Part shown: positions 4,031 to 11,662 of the stretch, piece after piece
Layout: each line of letters opens with the position of its first letter
How positions within the stretch are numbered: the first letter of the stretch is position 1
Source: a virus
Virus record (IMG/VR): IMGVR_UViG_3300043446_003696
Span: 1 to 22,460 of that record
Direction: 5' to 3' (one strand)
DNA: 22,460 nucleotides
Translations under genes and position numbers: made by a program
Notes under the pieces: model-generated
Databases searched by the model: none
What the model saw: only the letters and a program-made list of their open reading frames with translations
What the model was told of the DNA's origin: nothing

Positions 4031-6311
4031 ACTCTCCCTCCTCTACTGAACTTAACTCATTAAGAAGATTTTCCAACTCGGATTTCTTTTCTTCAACTAC
4101 CTCATCAGTCTTAATATCATAAGTGTTTTGGTAGTAAGAAGTTTTCCACCCGTACTTGTATGTAGTCAGAAAATCATTTGCCATTACTGAAGTAGGAACT
4201 TCATTATTGGCATAATTTTCTGGATTATACGACCAGTTTCCAGAAATCGCCTGATCAAAGAATTTTTGCATAATAGCAACAATGTTAATATAACCACGAT
4301 TGCTAGGCATATCCCAAAGAAGCGTATAATTGTTCTTGAGAGTATGATACTGCGGGACAATCTGCTTGAGAGGTCCTTTTTTGGACTTCTTAACGGACAG
4401 ATAATCTCTGGGAGGTTCGATTCCGTTTGTTGCATTTGACACAACGGAACTGCTCTCCGATGGCATCTGTGCGGACAGTGTTGAGTGCCTGAGACCGAAC
4501 TCAAGGATAGACGCTCTAAGAGATTCCCAATCGTGTTCATATTCAGTGGAAGAGATTTCGTCTACATCTTTTTTGTAAGTATCGATTGGAAGAATTCCAT
4601 CTGAATACTTAGTACGACCAAAGTATTCGCAATGACCCTTTTCTTTAGCAATTTGATTGGATGCTTTTAGCAAATAAAACTGAAATGACTCAGAAAGTCC
4701 ATGAACTGCATCCCAAGCTTCTTGAGAATCATAATTAAATCCAAGTTTAGCAAGATAGTGTGCAAGTCCAATAAAACCTACTCCAAGAGATCTACGTGCC
4801 TTTGTGGCAATCTCAGCAGCTTTTACTGGATACTTCTGATAGTCAATAAGTTCTTCAAGTCCACGAACAGAAAGATCGCAAAGTTCTTCAAGCTCTTCAT
4901 CAGACTTGACCTTACCCACATTAATGGCAGAAAGAATGCAAAGAGCAATCTCTCCGATATTATCATCAATATGTTGAATGGGATCAGTCGGAAGTGTAAT
5001 CTCTTGACAAAGATTACTCATATTTACTTTATCCTTAAAGGAAGAATGAGAATTGCAATGGTCAATATTCATAATATAGACACGACCCGTTTCCGCACGT
5101 TCCTTAAGGAGGTTAAGAATAAGTTCCTGCGCTTTAACAGTTTTTTTCTTAATGGACGGATCTTTTTCATATGAAACGTAGAGATCATCAAAACCAGGGA
5201 ATCCGAAGCTATCATATAGTCCAGGTACATCGTGTGGGGAGAAAAGCGTGATCTCACCGTCCTGAATGAACCTTTCATAGAAGAGTTTACTAATTTGAAT
5301 ACTGTAGTCAAGTTTGCGAACACGATTATCCTCCGTACCTTTATTGTTTTTCAGCACTAGGATGTCTTCGATTTCTTGGTGCCAGATTGGGAAGTGGACA
5401 GTTGCTGATCCACCACGGATGCCATTCTGAGTGCAGCATCGGACAGTTGCCTCAAACTTTTTGAGGAATGGGACAACACCCGTGTGCTGAACTTCTCCGC
5501 CTCTGATTTTAGCGTTGATACCACGGATTCTGCCTGCGTTGATACCGATTCCCGCCCTTTGTGCAACATATCTGCCAATAGCCATATCGCTACTAAAGAT
5601 ACTATCGAGGGTGTCATCAACATCAACCAGAACACAACTAGCGAATTGTCTAAGTGGCGTTCGCACTCCTGCCATAATGGGGGTAGGAATGTTGATTTTG
5701 TGCTTTGAGATTGCGTCATAATACCTCTTGACATATGACATTCTAGTTTCTTTTGGATACTCTGCAAAAATAGTCAGAGCAATCATTATGTACATAAACT
5801 GTGGCGTTTCATATACTCCACCAGTACTCCTGTCTTGCACAAGGTACTTGTCAACGACCTGACGTAGACCTGCATAAGTGAACAAGAAGTCCCGATTATG
5901 ATCAATATATGAATCAGCTTTTTCAATCTCTTCTTTTGAATACTTGGTATAGATCTCATTATCATATACATCAGCATTTACGCAATTGTAAATGTGATGT
6001 TCAAGTGTAGGAAGTTCCCTCATCTTTCCATAAAGTTGCTTGCGAACTGCAAAAAGAAGTAACCTTGCGGCAACATATTGATAGTTTGGGTGGTCTAGAT
6101 CAATCAAATCAGAGGCAGAACGAATCAGAATTTCCTGAATCTCTCCCGTCGTAATTCCGTCATAGAATTGAATACCAGAGGTCATCTCAACTTGACTCGC
6201 AGAGACGCCTGCAAGACCCTTACACGCCTCTTCAACCATCAAATGCATCTTGTCTAGGTCAAGAGACTCAATGCGTCCATCTCGCTTTTTTACTTTGGTT
6301 CCGTTACTCAT
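4011..6311 (-). CDS. nrdA: Ribonucleotide reductase class I alpha subunit (R1)
   Basis: 766-aa catalytic subunit. The start is ATG 6309-6311 (MSNGTKVKKRDG), with GGAAGA upstream and an ATGA overlap with the primase stop. N-terminal residues about 5-95 form an ATP-cone allosteric domain. Catalytic features matching E. coli NrdA: Cys226 (RQFASCVL), Cys435 and Glu437 (NLCQEI), Cys458 (EIALCIL), the radical-relay pair Tyr726-Tyr727 (TSYYQNT) and the C-terminal redox pair Cys761/Cys764 (CESC). Nothing essential is missing. It pairs with the adjacent NrdB and probably uses host or phage thioredoxin/glutaredoxin for re-reduction. It lies in the early primase-nrdA-nrdB unit behind the promoter at 7301-7328. 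Its last codons carry the Shine-Dalgarno of nrdB. Confidence 0.97.
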   Translation of the reverse strand: MSNGTKVKKRDGRIESLDLDKMHLMVEEACKGLAGVSASQVEMTSGIQFYDGITTGEIQEILIRSASDLIDLDHPNYQYVAARLLLFAVRKQLYGKMRELPTLEHHIYNCVNADVYDNEIYTKYSKEEIEKADSYIDHNRDFLFTYAGLRQVVDKYLVQDRSTGGVYETPQFMYIMIALTIFAEYPKETRMSYVKRYYDAISKHKINIPTPIMAGVRTPLRQFASCVLVDVDDTLDSIFSSDMAIGRYVAQRAGIGINAGRIRGINAKIRGGEVQHTGVVPFLKKFEATVRCCTQNGIRGGSATVHFPIWHQEIEDILVLKNNKGTEDNRVRKLDYSIQISKLFYERFIQDGEITLFSPHDVPGLYDSFGFPGFDDLYVSYEKDPSIKKKTVKAQELILNLLKERAETGRVYIMNIDHCNSHSSFKDKVNMSNLCQEITLPTDPIQHIDDNIGEIALCILSAINVGKVKSDEELEELCDLSVRGLEELIDYQKYPVKAAEIATKARRSLGVGFIGLAHYLAKLGFNYDSQEAWDAVHGLSESFQFYLLKASNQIAKEKGHCEYFGRTKYSDGILPIDTYKKDVDEISSTEYEHDWESLRASILEFGLRHSTLSAQMPSESSSVVSNATNGIEPPRDYLSVKKSKKGPLKQIVPQYHTLKNNYTLLWDMPSNRGYINIVAIMQKFFDQAISGNWSYNPENYANNEVPTSVMANDFLTTYKYGWKTSYYQNTYDIKTDEVVEEKKSELENLLNELSSVEEGECESCAV

Positions 6312-7276
6312 ATTTTCTTCCAAGTAGTAAATTTTAGTTTTGCTTCTAGTCCAGAATATACGTTTGATTCTATCACAGACTGAACATTCAGTCCAGATAA
6401 CACCATTTCATTAATATCTTTTTCCTTTATTTGTGAGGGCCAGATGACTATTTTTTCTCCCCTATCAATAACACGGGAGATTCTTGAATGGATTTCTGCA
6501 TTACGTGGTTCGTTATCATAAATCCAAACAGCATTGTCAATACCCCACTTACTAACATCACCATCAGCTCCACATAAAGCAATCGCATTGCGAATGAAGG
6601 TTGAATCGAATGGACCTTCGGTGATGTAGACAGTTTCAGTTTTTTGTATCTCATCGAGACCGTAGATTTTTGGGGCATCATCGCTTAACATCACAGTAAT
6701 ATATTTAATCTTATTTGGACCAAGTGCTCTCCCCTGAAATCCGACTAAAGTATTTTGATAGAACAAAGGAATAATAATCCTTGGTTCATCTTTGTCTGTA
6801 CTGTCGAATGTTTGTTGAAGAGAATTAGTCCACTCCTTAAATTTGCCGCTATAATAAAATTTATCCGGATTTAATTTTCTCTTTTCTAAGTATAATTTTG
6901 ATGCTGCGTTTTCAGATGCTTTTGGTAAATCTAGTTTAGGTTTAAAGATTGGCACTTCAAAATCAAATTTTGGTTCCTCTACCGTAAAGTTTTTGCCAGT
7001 TTTTCCATCTTTAAATTTCTCAAAGGTATATTGTTTGTAGATTACTGGGTCTAATTGTTTGAGGAAGTTATTAAAGGAAATATTAATACCACAATTATGA
7101 CACTTAAAGTTTGTATTATTTTTGACTTGATATAGGTATCCCCTTGCCTTATTTCTGTTTTTTTGCGAATCTCCACAAATAGGACAACGAAAGTTGTAGA
7201 GATTATGCTTTATTTTCTTAAACTTTTGAAATCGCGCAGAAATCAAATTGATGTACTTTACATCAACAAAATCCAT
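6308..7276 (-). CDS. gp61: DNA primase (T4 gp61-like)
   Basis: 322-aa protein from ATG 7274-7276 (MDFVDVKYIN); a TTG two codons upstream is less likely. An N-terminal zinc-binding motif, Cys31-x2-Cys34 (CPICGDS) and Cys59-x2-Cys62 (CHNC), is followed by a TOPRIM domain with the invariant Glu220 (VYITEGPFD) and an Asp motif (WIYDNEPR, about residue 254). These are the two hallmarks of DnaG-type primases. In T4, gp61 works with helicase gp41 to make RNA primers on the lagging strand; here gp41 is encoded at 16050-17426. It is the first gene of the early unit, followed by nrdA with a 4-nt overlap. Confidence 0.93.
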   Translation of the reverse strand: MDFVDVKYINLISARFQKFKKIKHNLYNFRCPICGDSQKNRNKARGYLYQVKNNTNFKCHNCGINISFNNFLKQLDPVIYKQYTFEKFKDGKTGKNFTVEEPKFDFEVPIFKPKLDLPKASENAASKLYLEKRKLNPDKFYYSGKFKEWTNSLQQTFDSTDKDEPRIIIPLFYQNTLVGFQGRALGPNKIKYITVMLSDDAPKIYGLDEIQKTETVYITEGPFDSTFIRNAIALCGADGDVSKWGIDNAVWIYDNEPRNAEIHSRISRVIDRGEKIVIWPSQIKEKDINEMVLSGLNVQSVIESNVYSGLEAKLKFTTWKKI

Positions 7277-7300
7277 AATCAATCATTAACCTGTTGAAGT

Positions 7301-7328
7301 ATTCTATCAGACTATTTGGTTTTGTCAA
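7301..7328 (-). promoter_or_regulatory. Early promoter (TTGACA-16-extended TAGAAT)
   Basis: -35 TTGACA at 7323-7328, spacer 16, -10 TAGAAT at 7301-7306 preceded by TGA (extended -10, TGnTAnnnT). The leader to the primase ATG is about 20 nt. It would drive primase, nrdA, nrdB and the 53-aa gene as one early unit. Confidence 0.85.
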
Positions 7329-7419
7329 GGCAAAAAGAAGTTATTATTGCAGTCCACTTTACAACAGAATTTGTTGTTTTTTGTAGAGAGTAGAGAGTGA
7401 CTTTCTTTTGAGTTTTCAT
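7312..7419 (-). CDS. Possible 35-aa basic peptide
   Basis: ORF from ATG 7417-7419 to TAG 7312-7314, product MKTQKKVTLY...CLDKTK, basic with a short hydrophobic middle. I do not recognise it. Its 3' end overlaps the primase promoter and there is no good Shine-Dalgarno, so it may be a chance ORF in this 166-bp gap. The gap also has an ACAACA/TGTTGT hairpin (7362-7378) and a GTAGAGA tandem repeat (7383 onward), functions unknown. Confidence 0.22.
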   Translation of the reverse strand: MKTQKKVTLYSLQKTTNSVVKWTAIITSFCLDKTK

Positions 7420-7442
7420 TGGCTTTAACGCCAACACTCAAT

Positions 7443-7450
7443 TATTTATT
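7443..7450 (-). promoter_or_regulatory. Late-like octamer AATAAATA at a stop codon
   Basis: Minus strand TTAATAAATAATT overlaps the TAA stop (7449-7451) of the upstream gene. It resembles the stop-codon/octamer fusions elsewhere in the window. It would transcribe toward the 35-aa ORF and primase. A in the first position is less usual. Confidence 0.3.
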
Positions 7451-7886
7451 AATCAGGTACATTTTGTTGATGCAAATGTCCCTGTCTTTGCATTTGCATT
7501 TCTGATGGCGTCCACCAACCAGATGCAAGAGTTGAAAATGCTGTTGTTAGAAGTGCCAGAAGAACTCCGCATCCAACAGTCATCCATTTAATTTTTCCTA
7601 TTTCTTGCACATCTTCTTCTATTTTATCAATTCTATCATTTACTGCTTCACAATGCTTTTCACTTTCTTCTTTTAGGTTAGTAAGCATTTTTGAAATCAG
7701 GTCATCAGTTTTATTACACTGATCAATTTTTTCTTCATGAACTGCCAGCATTTTACTAATGTTTTGACTTGTCTTACCCATTAATTGAATTGCTTCATCT
7801 ATTTTGTTCATCATAACTTCATATGCAGAAAGTCTCTCTTCAAGCACAGCAATTTTAGTGTCTGCGGATGCGTTTTGATTAAACAT
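7449..7886 (-). CDS. Coiled-coil protein with C-terminal membrane segment
   Basis: 145-aa protein from ATG 7884-7886. Residues about 10-95 are a heptad-rich helical region (ADTKIAVLEERLSAYEVMM, KIDEAIQL, NDRIDKIEEDVQEI), followed by one hydrophobic segment at about 100-124 (WMTVGCGVLLALLTTAFST) and a short Gln/His tail. This is a C-tail-anchored, coiled-coil membrane protein. Close relatives are, as I recall, conserved but uncharacterised in T4-like cyanophages. Holin-related, head/tail scaffold or membrane-remodelling roles are possible; none is shown. A GATAAATA late octamer lies about 66 nt upstream (7952-7959), so it is probably a late gene. The 65-nt leader has repeated GAGGT and ACCTC blocks that can pair in alternative ways. 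Confidence 0.85.
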   Translation of the reverse strand: MFNQNASADTKIAVLEERLSAYEVMMNKIDEAIQLMGKTSQNISKMLAVHEEKIDQCNKTDDLISKMLTNLKEESEKHCEAVNDRIDKIEEDVQEIGKIKWMTVGCGVLLALLTTAFSTLASGWWTPSEMQMQRQGHLHQQNVPD

Positions 7887-7950
7887 TGTCTTTGAGGTGA
7901 TTATTTCTCCTACTACCTCTATGAAACAAATACCTCAAGTAGTATTAAAA

Positions 7951-8184
7951 TTATTTATCCCTAACCCATTTTCTATATGAAGGAGGAATTCTTCTAAAAT
8001 CAACCGTACCATTCTTTTTCCTCTTTCCCAACAAAGGATCAAAACCAGCAGACGGTCCCTTTGGATCTGCTGCACCACTAAATCCAGGTGCTCCAGCAAC
8101 ACTTCCAGTACTAACACCTTCTTCTCTTAAATTGATATAATTGCGAAATGCTTCGATTACCCTATCAATCTTCTTGTTTTCCAT
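7951..8184 (-). CDS. Conserved phage protein, 77 aa (putative virion-associated)
   Basis: Product from ATG 8182-8184. The N-terminal helix (KKIDRVIEAFRNYINL) is followed by a Gly/Ala/Pro-rich middle (GAPGFSGAADPKGPSAGFDP) and a basic C-terminus (GKRKKNGTVDFRRI, SYRKWVRDK). The pattern of N-terminal helix, low-complexity linker with GP-x-AGFDPLLG, and a basic tail matches a small protein I have seen in many T4-like phages, with unknown function. It overlaps the upstream gene by 20 nt and sits in the late cluster. Its stop codon region contains the GATAAATA octamer for the next gene. Confidence 0.8.
   Translation of the reverse strand: MENKKIDRVIEAFRNYINLREEGVSTGSVAGAPGFSGAADPKGPSAGFDPLLGKRKKNGTVDFRRIPPSYRKWVRDK
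7952..7959 (-). promoter_or_regulatory. Late-type octamer GATAAATA at a stop codon
   Basis: The octamer encodes the last codons of the 77-aa gene (GAT AAA TAA) and lies 66 nt upstream of the coiled-coil membrane gene, in the correct orientation for a late promoter. Confidence 0.5.
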
Positions 8185-8557
8185 TGTAGATTTTGTAAAG
8201 CTGTTCTAAACAATATAAATCAACTTGAATATTGTGAATGCTAGATTTTGGATATTCGGGAAGTTTATTCAAAAACATAATAAAAGATTTTAAAGTTGGC
8301 CATAGATTTTTTTCAATTTTAAAAAATAACATAGGAGTTGCAGCTTCTCCAAAAATATTATAAAGAATAATAAAGTGATTTAATAAAAGGTGAGTTTTAA
8401 GCTCACCTTCTCTTTGATATCTTTTTAAAAGTCTTTTAATATACTTAAAATGATTTAAATCTTTTTCAAAATCTTCTCTGGTTACTGCCTGAGGATTTTC
8501 ATAATATTTAATTGCAAATAATAGAAAATTATCTTCATTCAATTCATTAAATATCAT
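8165..8557 (-). CDS. Conserved T4-like phage protein, 130 aa (DUF7207-type)
   Basis: All-helical protein from ATG 8555-8557. Key segments are NFLLFAIKYYENPQ, FKYIKRLLKRYQREGELKTH, LLNHFIILYNIFGEAATPM and FKIEKNLWPTLKSFIMFLNK. This order (FLLFA..YYENP, FKYIKRL, a GELK helix, LNH-ILYN-FG) matches a small family conserved across T4-like and other marine myoviruses, which I recall as DUF7207; its function is unknown. It overlaps the following 77-aa gene by 20 nt and follows the structural gene 8565-9332 closely, so all three likely share the late promoter at 9366-9373. Confidence 0.85.
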   Translation of the reverse strand: MIFNELNEDNFLLFAIKYYENPQAVTREDFEKDLNHFKYIKRLLKRYQREGELKTHLLLNHFIILYNIFGEAATPMLFFKIEKNLWPTLKSFIMFLNKLPEYPKSSIHNIQVDLYCLEQLYKIYNGKQED

Positions 8558-8564
8558 TTTTAAA

Positions 8565-9332
8565 TCATGCCTTTACGGTTAATGTTGTTGCTCCAATACC
8601 AGTTCCAGATGTGGTTCCTGCACCCGCAACATTTCTCAAAATATCTGATGTAAGTGTTTTTGTGACGGCACCTCCACCAGAAAAATCAGTAATTACGCCT
8701 ACAATGGGTCTTGTCATATCAATAGAGTAAACTGTTCCGACTCCAGAATTTCCTGAAGTAAACGCAAATGCAACTCTGTTTGAAATTTGACCATTAAAAG
8801 TGTTATTTAAAACATAACCATCTTCATTGGTATATACTGCAATATTGCAATTTGGAGTTACCGAACCAGCCGTTGCAACTACAGGGGCGCCTGAAGATCT
8901 ATTGAGGACAACAGTTGCACCAGCTCCACAATAAACAGTTTCATTCCAAACTACATGGACATATGCAGTTTGCCCATTGTTTTGAATTCTATCAGTTGCT
9001 CCAGCAGAAACAGAAATTCTTGAATTTTGATTTGGATCCTCAAAGAAAATGGCTACTGGAGTTGCAGCACCTAGACCTGTAGCAGTTAATCCTGTACCAG
9101 TATTATAACCACCGGCAGTATTTAATCCAGCAACATTTACTAGAACTTCATCGTAGTAATCAGTAGAAAGTCCAGAATTTTCGCTAGTATTATATCTTCT
9201 ATAAATCCATCCACGGTTGTCTGCAAAACAATTCCAGGGAGTGTTTTCACGGTCATTCTCAGATAAGTGCTTTGGAAGTCCGTATCTATTATCCTCAGTT
9301 TCAGTAGTTGTTGAAATGCCCCAGAGTGCCAT
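8565..9332 (-). CDS. Putative virion structural protein, 255 aa
   Basis: Starts MALWGISTTTETEDNRYG at ATG 9330-9332, with AAGG about 10 nt upstream. MALWG followed by an acidic/Asn stretch with NRYGLPKHL is a start I associate with a cyanophage virion protein family. Residues about 62-255 are rich in Gly, Thr, Ala, Val and Asn, with many short beta-prone segments (VLVNVAGL, AIFFEDP, YVHVVWNETV, NIAVYTNEDGYVL, RVAFAFTSG, IVGVITDF), as in beta-sandwich head-decoration or fibre proteins. There is no transmembrane segment or enzyme motif. It has a perfect TATAAATA late promoter (9366-9373) placed right after a terminator, so it starts a late unit. Confidence 0.75.
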   Translation of the reverse strand: MALWGISTTTETEDNRYGLPKHLSENDRENTPWNCFADNRGWIYRRYNTSENSGLSTDYYDEVLVNVAGLNTAGGYNTGTGLTATGLGAATPVAIFFEDPNQNSRISVSAGATDRIQNNGQTAYVHVVWNETVYCGAGATVVLNRSSGAPVVATAGSVTPNCNIAVYTNEDGYVLNNTFNGQISNRVAFAFTSGNSGVGTVYSIDMTRPIVGVITDFSGGGAVTKTLTSDILRNVAGAGTTSGTGIGATTLTVKA

Positions 9333-9365
9333 TCTTTTTTACCCTTACTAATTTATTCGTAGAAA

Positions 9366-9373
9366 TATTTATA
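9366..9373 (-). promoter_or_regulatory. T4 late promoter TATAAATA
   Basis: Perfect octamer 34 nt upstream of the 8565-9332 ATG. Its first T is the last T of the preceding terminator's T-run, so terminator and promoter are directly fused. Confidence 0.8.
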
Positions 9374-9401
9374 AAAAAAGGAGATCTTACTTTTGATCTC
9401 C
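9373..9401 (-). terminator. Rho-independent terminator fused to late promoter
   Basis: Arms 9380-9386 and 9395-9401 (GGAGATC/GATCTCC) pair over 7 bp around an 8-nt loop, followed by seven T (9373-9379). The stop codon of the small membrane protein gene (9387-9389) lies in the loop. Confidence 0.82.
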
Positions 9402-9515
9402 TCTATGTAGTAGTAATTTCAAATAAGTTTGAACGAAATCTAAAATTCCATTTTCTTTAAATCTTTTTGTTTTAGAAAGATATTCAGAAAATGCTAAAAG
9501 AAATGCAAGAGTCAT
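9387..9515 (-). CDS. Small membrane protein, 42 aa (54 aa if the earlier ATG is used)
   Basis: ORF ending TAA 9387-9389. The start at ATG 9513-9515 has an ideal Shine-Dalgarno (GGGGAG, 5 nt spacing) and gives MTLAFLLAFSEYLSKTKRF. An earlier in-frame ATG (9549-9551) overlaps the stop of the upstream gene as TGATG, which suggests translational coupling, and would add MLSCLILNWGVT. In either form the N-terminal part is hydrophobic and the rest is a basic amphipathic helix (FVQTYLKLLLHRGDQK). It may be a small inner-membrane peptide (holin-like size). I do not recognise a family. It is the last gene before a terminator. Confidence 0.7.
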   Translation of the reverse strand: MTLAFLLAFSEYLSKTKRFKENGILDFVQTYLKLLLHRGDQK

Positions 9516-9550
9516 AGTGACTCCCCAATTCAAAATCAAACAACTTAACA

Positions 9551-9721
9551 TCAGCAATTTTTAAGAAGTGCTGTTCTAACGGTTCCTGCAATTACATCAT
9601 CAATATCATTATCAGTAGTCTTTGCATAACGATCAAGAAGTTCGCATACAAGTCTCTTAGTGTGGCAAGAACTTAGTGCAGCAACAAGAAGTGGTTTTAC
9701 AACAGCTACTAATGCTCCCAT
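9551..9721 (-). CDS. Hypothetical 56-aa protein
   Basis: ORF from ATG 9719-9721 to TGA 9551-9553, with a perfect GGAGG Shine-Dalgarno 5 nt upstream. The N-terminal half is hydrophobic (MGALVAVVKPLLVAALSS), followed by three Cys, RLVCELLDRYAKTTDNDIDD and a final helix. It could be a small membrane-associated or helical protein. I recognise no family. A CCTAAATA octamer (9750-9757) lies about 30 nt upstream. TGATG at its end couples it to the next small membrane protein. Confidence 0.75.
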   Translation of the reverse strand: MGALVAVVKPLLVAALSSCHTKRLVCELLDRYAKTTDNDIDDVIAGTVRTALLKNC

Positions 9722-9749
9722 AATGTCCTCCGTAATGGATGTCCTATAT

Positions 9750-9757
9750 TATTTAGG
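9750..9757 (-). promoter_or_regulatory. Variant late octamer CCTAAATA
   Basis: About 29 nt upstream of the 56-aa gene in the gap after the 9761-11662 gene. It differs from the late consensus at positions 1-2. It is reported because the same YCTAAATA form recurs at 14409-14416 and 22437-22444, also just upstream of genes. Confidence 0.3.
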
Positions 9758-9760
9758 AAA

Positions 9761-11662
9761 TCAAACACTAATATCAGTTACTCCTTGTTGAACAGCTCTT
9801 TCCTTCTGACGAAGCATTTGAAGAACTCTTTGCTTTTCCTGTCTCTTCTGCTGCACTTGTCTTGCTTGCATTTGCTGAGATTGAGCGTTCTGAGTGGTAT
9901 TCTGAGTAGACTTTTGTGATTGTTGAGTTTTTGGTTGAAGTTCCATTGCCTGTTCAGCAACTCTCTTAGCTATTTTAGTGGCAGTTGCATACATCACTTC
10001 TTCACCACGACCAGGATATCTCCTTTCAAAGTCCGATTTTTTTGATTTCATAGACTTTACAATTCTTTCCTTTTCTTTTGTTTCAGCAGCACTTAAAGTT
10101 TTTTCATCAAGTTGCGTTTCCTCAATACGATAAGCACCAGTTTTTCCTGCTTTTGGATGCATTGCTCTTGCAGTTCTTTCTGCTTTACTCGCAGAAATAG
10201 ATGCAGATGCTCTGGTCACATTATCTTTTTTAAGTTTATTGACCGAAGATTGAGTTTCTCTTTGAGCATCGTCCAGTCTCTGGTCTACAACTGCATTCTT
10301 TGCTCTATCACCAATCACACTCTCGCTCCTTACAGATGCAAGAAGATCATCTAATTTTGACTTTCTCTTTCTTTTTGGTGCAGCAGAAGATTTTGCTTTT
10401 GGTGCTGCTGGTGCTGCTTTTTTAGTTTTTGCCTTTGGTTTTTGTGGAGTAGTTGCACTTCCTTCCCAAGGATCAGAAGGTTTCTCCGCTTTCTTTTTCG
10501 TTGGTGGAGTATAAGAACCACTACTTACTTTTTCTTTCTGTCCTACACCAGCACCACGATAAGTTGATGCTTTTCTTGCTGCGGTATGTGCCGTACTTGG
10601 AGTTTTATCTCCTCCTTCCATTTTACGAGCAACACCTAAAGCACCCTTAGCAACTTTTCTAGCACCCTTCGCTATTGCCGACGATGCTGCACTTTTAGCA
10701 CCCCGAACTTTAGATGAAAGTTTTTTTCTTGCAAGTCTTCCAACTGCTTTTAGTAAATTCCCCCTTTTCTTTTCGCCTGTTGGAGTATCGTGACCAAAGG
10801 TTACTGTTGCTTCCGTTAAAGCATACTCCAGAGCTTCTTCAATATCATCTTCATCATAACCTTCATCAAGAAGTTCATCATAAACACTCTCGACAATATA
10901 ATCAACCTCATCAATTTCAATCATTTCAATTAGAGTTCCACCAAGATTCTCTACTGCCTCGGTAATTGATGGATTAATTACAACTTTATTCTCTATATTT
11001 TTTTCAGTAATTTTACCCTCATTTTTATCTTTTTCAATAAGATCCATTATCTCAATAAGATCATCTCTCCAGTTTGAAAAACTTTCTTTGATTTTTTTCT
11101 TTTTCTTAAACTTACCAGAAACCTCCCCTTCCTCATATCCCTTTCCATCACCATCATCATCCCACCATCTCTTCACTTCTTTTGCTTCTTGAGTTGCAAT
11201 TGCCTTACCAACTGCTTTCCTACGATTTAGAAGATACTTATCAGACTTTGTATTCTTCTTACCGTCATTATCAACATCATCATCTTCCTTACCTACAGGG
11301 TCTAATGCTTCTTTAACAGGATCATTACTTCTAGATTTCCACTTTCCGCCATATTCCTTTTCCATTTGTGATCTAAATCCTTTTACAGCTTTTTTTCTTA
11401 CAGATGCTTTGGGATGGTCCGAAACATTTTGTAGTGGAGACCTTCCACTAGGTGCTTCACCGTGCTCTGGATCTACAAACTCTTCATCAAACTTTTTTGC
11501 TGCAGTTGCTGCCATACTTTTATAAGCATCGGTTTTCTTCATATCTTCAACTGCCTTCTCATTATCTTTACGACGCTTCTTCATATCAGTCTCAAGATGA
11601 GAAGACTCAATAATTTGTTCAAAGTAAATGTCAGTAATATCTCTTACAATATTAGTATCCAT
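9761..11662 (-). CDS. Large basic virion protein with EF-hand-like loops (putative prohead core/internal protein)
   Basis: 633-aa protein from ATG 11660-11662. Order of features: a helical, charged N-terminus; a DxDxDG loop at about 129-141 (DVDNDGKKNTKSD) and a second at about 168-179 (DDDGDGKGYEEG), both resembling EF-hand/dockerin calcium sites; a KKKKKIKESF block; an acidic helical region at 195-285; a Lys/Ala/Pro-rich, histone-H1-like basic region at about 300-435; a conserved-looking segment at 508-572 (YRIEETQLDEKTLSAAE, then RRYPGRGEEVMYATATKIAK); and a Gln-rich tail. The 508-572 block is one I recall from many cyanophage structural proteins. Several sequences fit the T4 gp21 prohead-protease consensus (L/I-x-E): SITE|A, ALTE|A, RIEE|T and QLDE|K. 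I infer a cleaved, DNA-contacting head protein. CATAAATA at 11696-11703 is its likely late promoter. Confidence 0.75.
   Translation of the reverse strand: MDTNIVRDITDIYFEQIIESSHLETDMKKRRKDNEKAVEDMKKTDAYKSMAATAAKKFDEEFVDPEHGEAPSGRSPLQNVSDHPKASVRKKAVKGFRSQMEKEYGGKWKSRSNDPVKEALDPVGKEDDDVDNDGKKNTKSDKYLLNRRKAVGKAIATQEAKEVKRWWDDDGDGKGYEEGEVSGKFKKKKKIKESFSNWRDDLIEIMDLIEKDKNEGKITEKNIENKVVINPSITEAVENLGGTLIEMIEIDEVDYIVESVYDELLDEGYDEDDIEEALEYALTEATVTFGHDTPTGEKKRGNLLKAVGRLARKKLSSKVRGAKSAASSAIAKGARKVAKGALGVARKMEGGDKTPSTAHTAARKASTYRGAGVGQKEKVSSGSYTPPTKKKAEKPSDPWEGSATTPQKPKAKTKKAAPAAPKAKSSAAPKRKRKSKLDDLLASVRSESVIGDRAKNAVVDQRLDDAQRETQSSVNKLKKDNVTRASASISASKAERTARAMHPKAGKTGAYRIEETQLDEKTLSAAETKEKERIVKSMKSKKSDFERRYPGRGEEVMYATATKIAKRVAEQAMELQPKTQQSQKSTQNTTQNAQSQQMQARQVQQKRQEKQRVLQMLRQKERAVQQGVTDISV

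Noticed and set aside
7362-7384. Plus-strand terminator (ACAACA/TGTTGT hairpin followed by T6)
   Set aside because: No plus-strand gene exists to be terminated; on the minus strand it lacks a T-run.
10300-11100. Repeats or CRISPR-like arrays in the Lys/Ala-rich coding region
   Set aside because: Repetition reflects low-complexity codons (AAA, GCA, GCT); there are no regular spacers.
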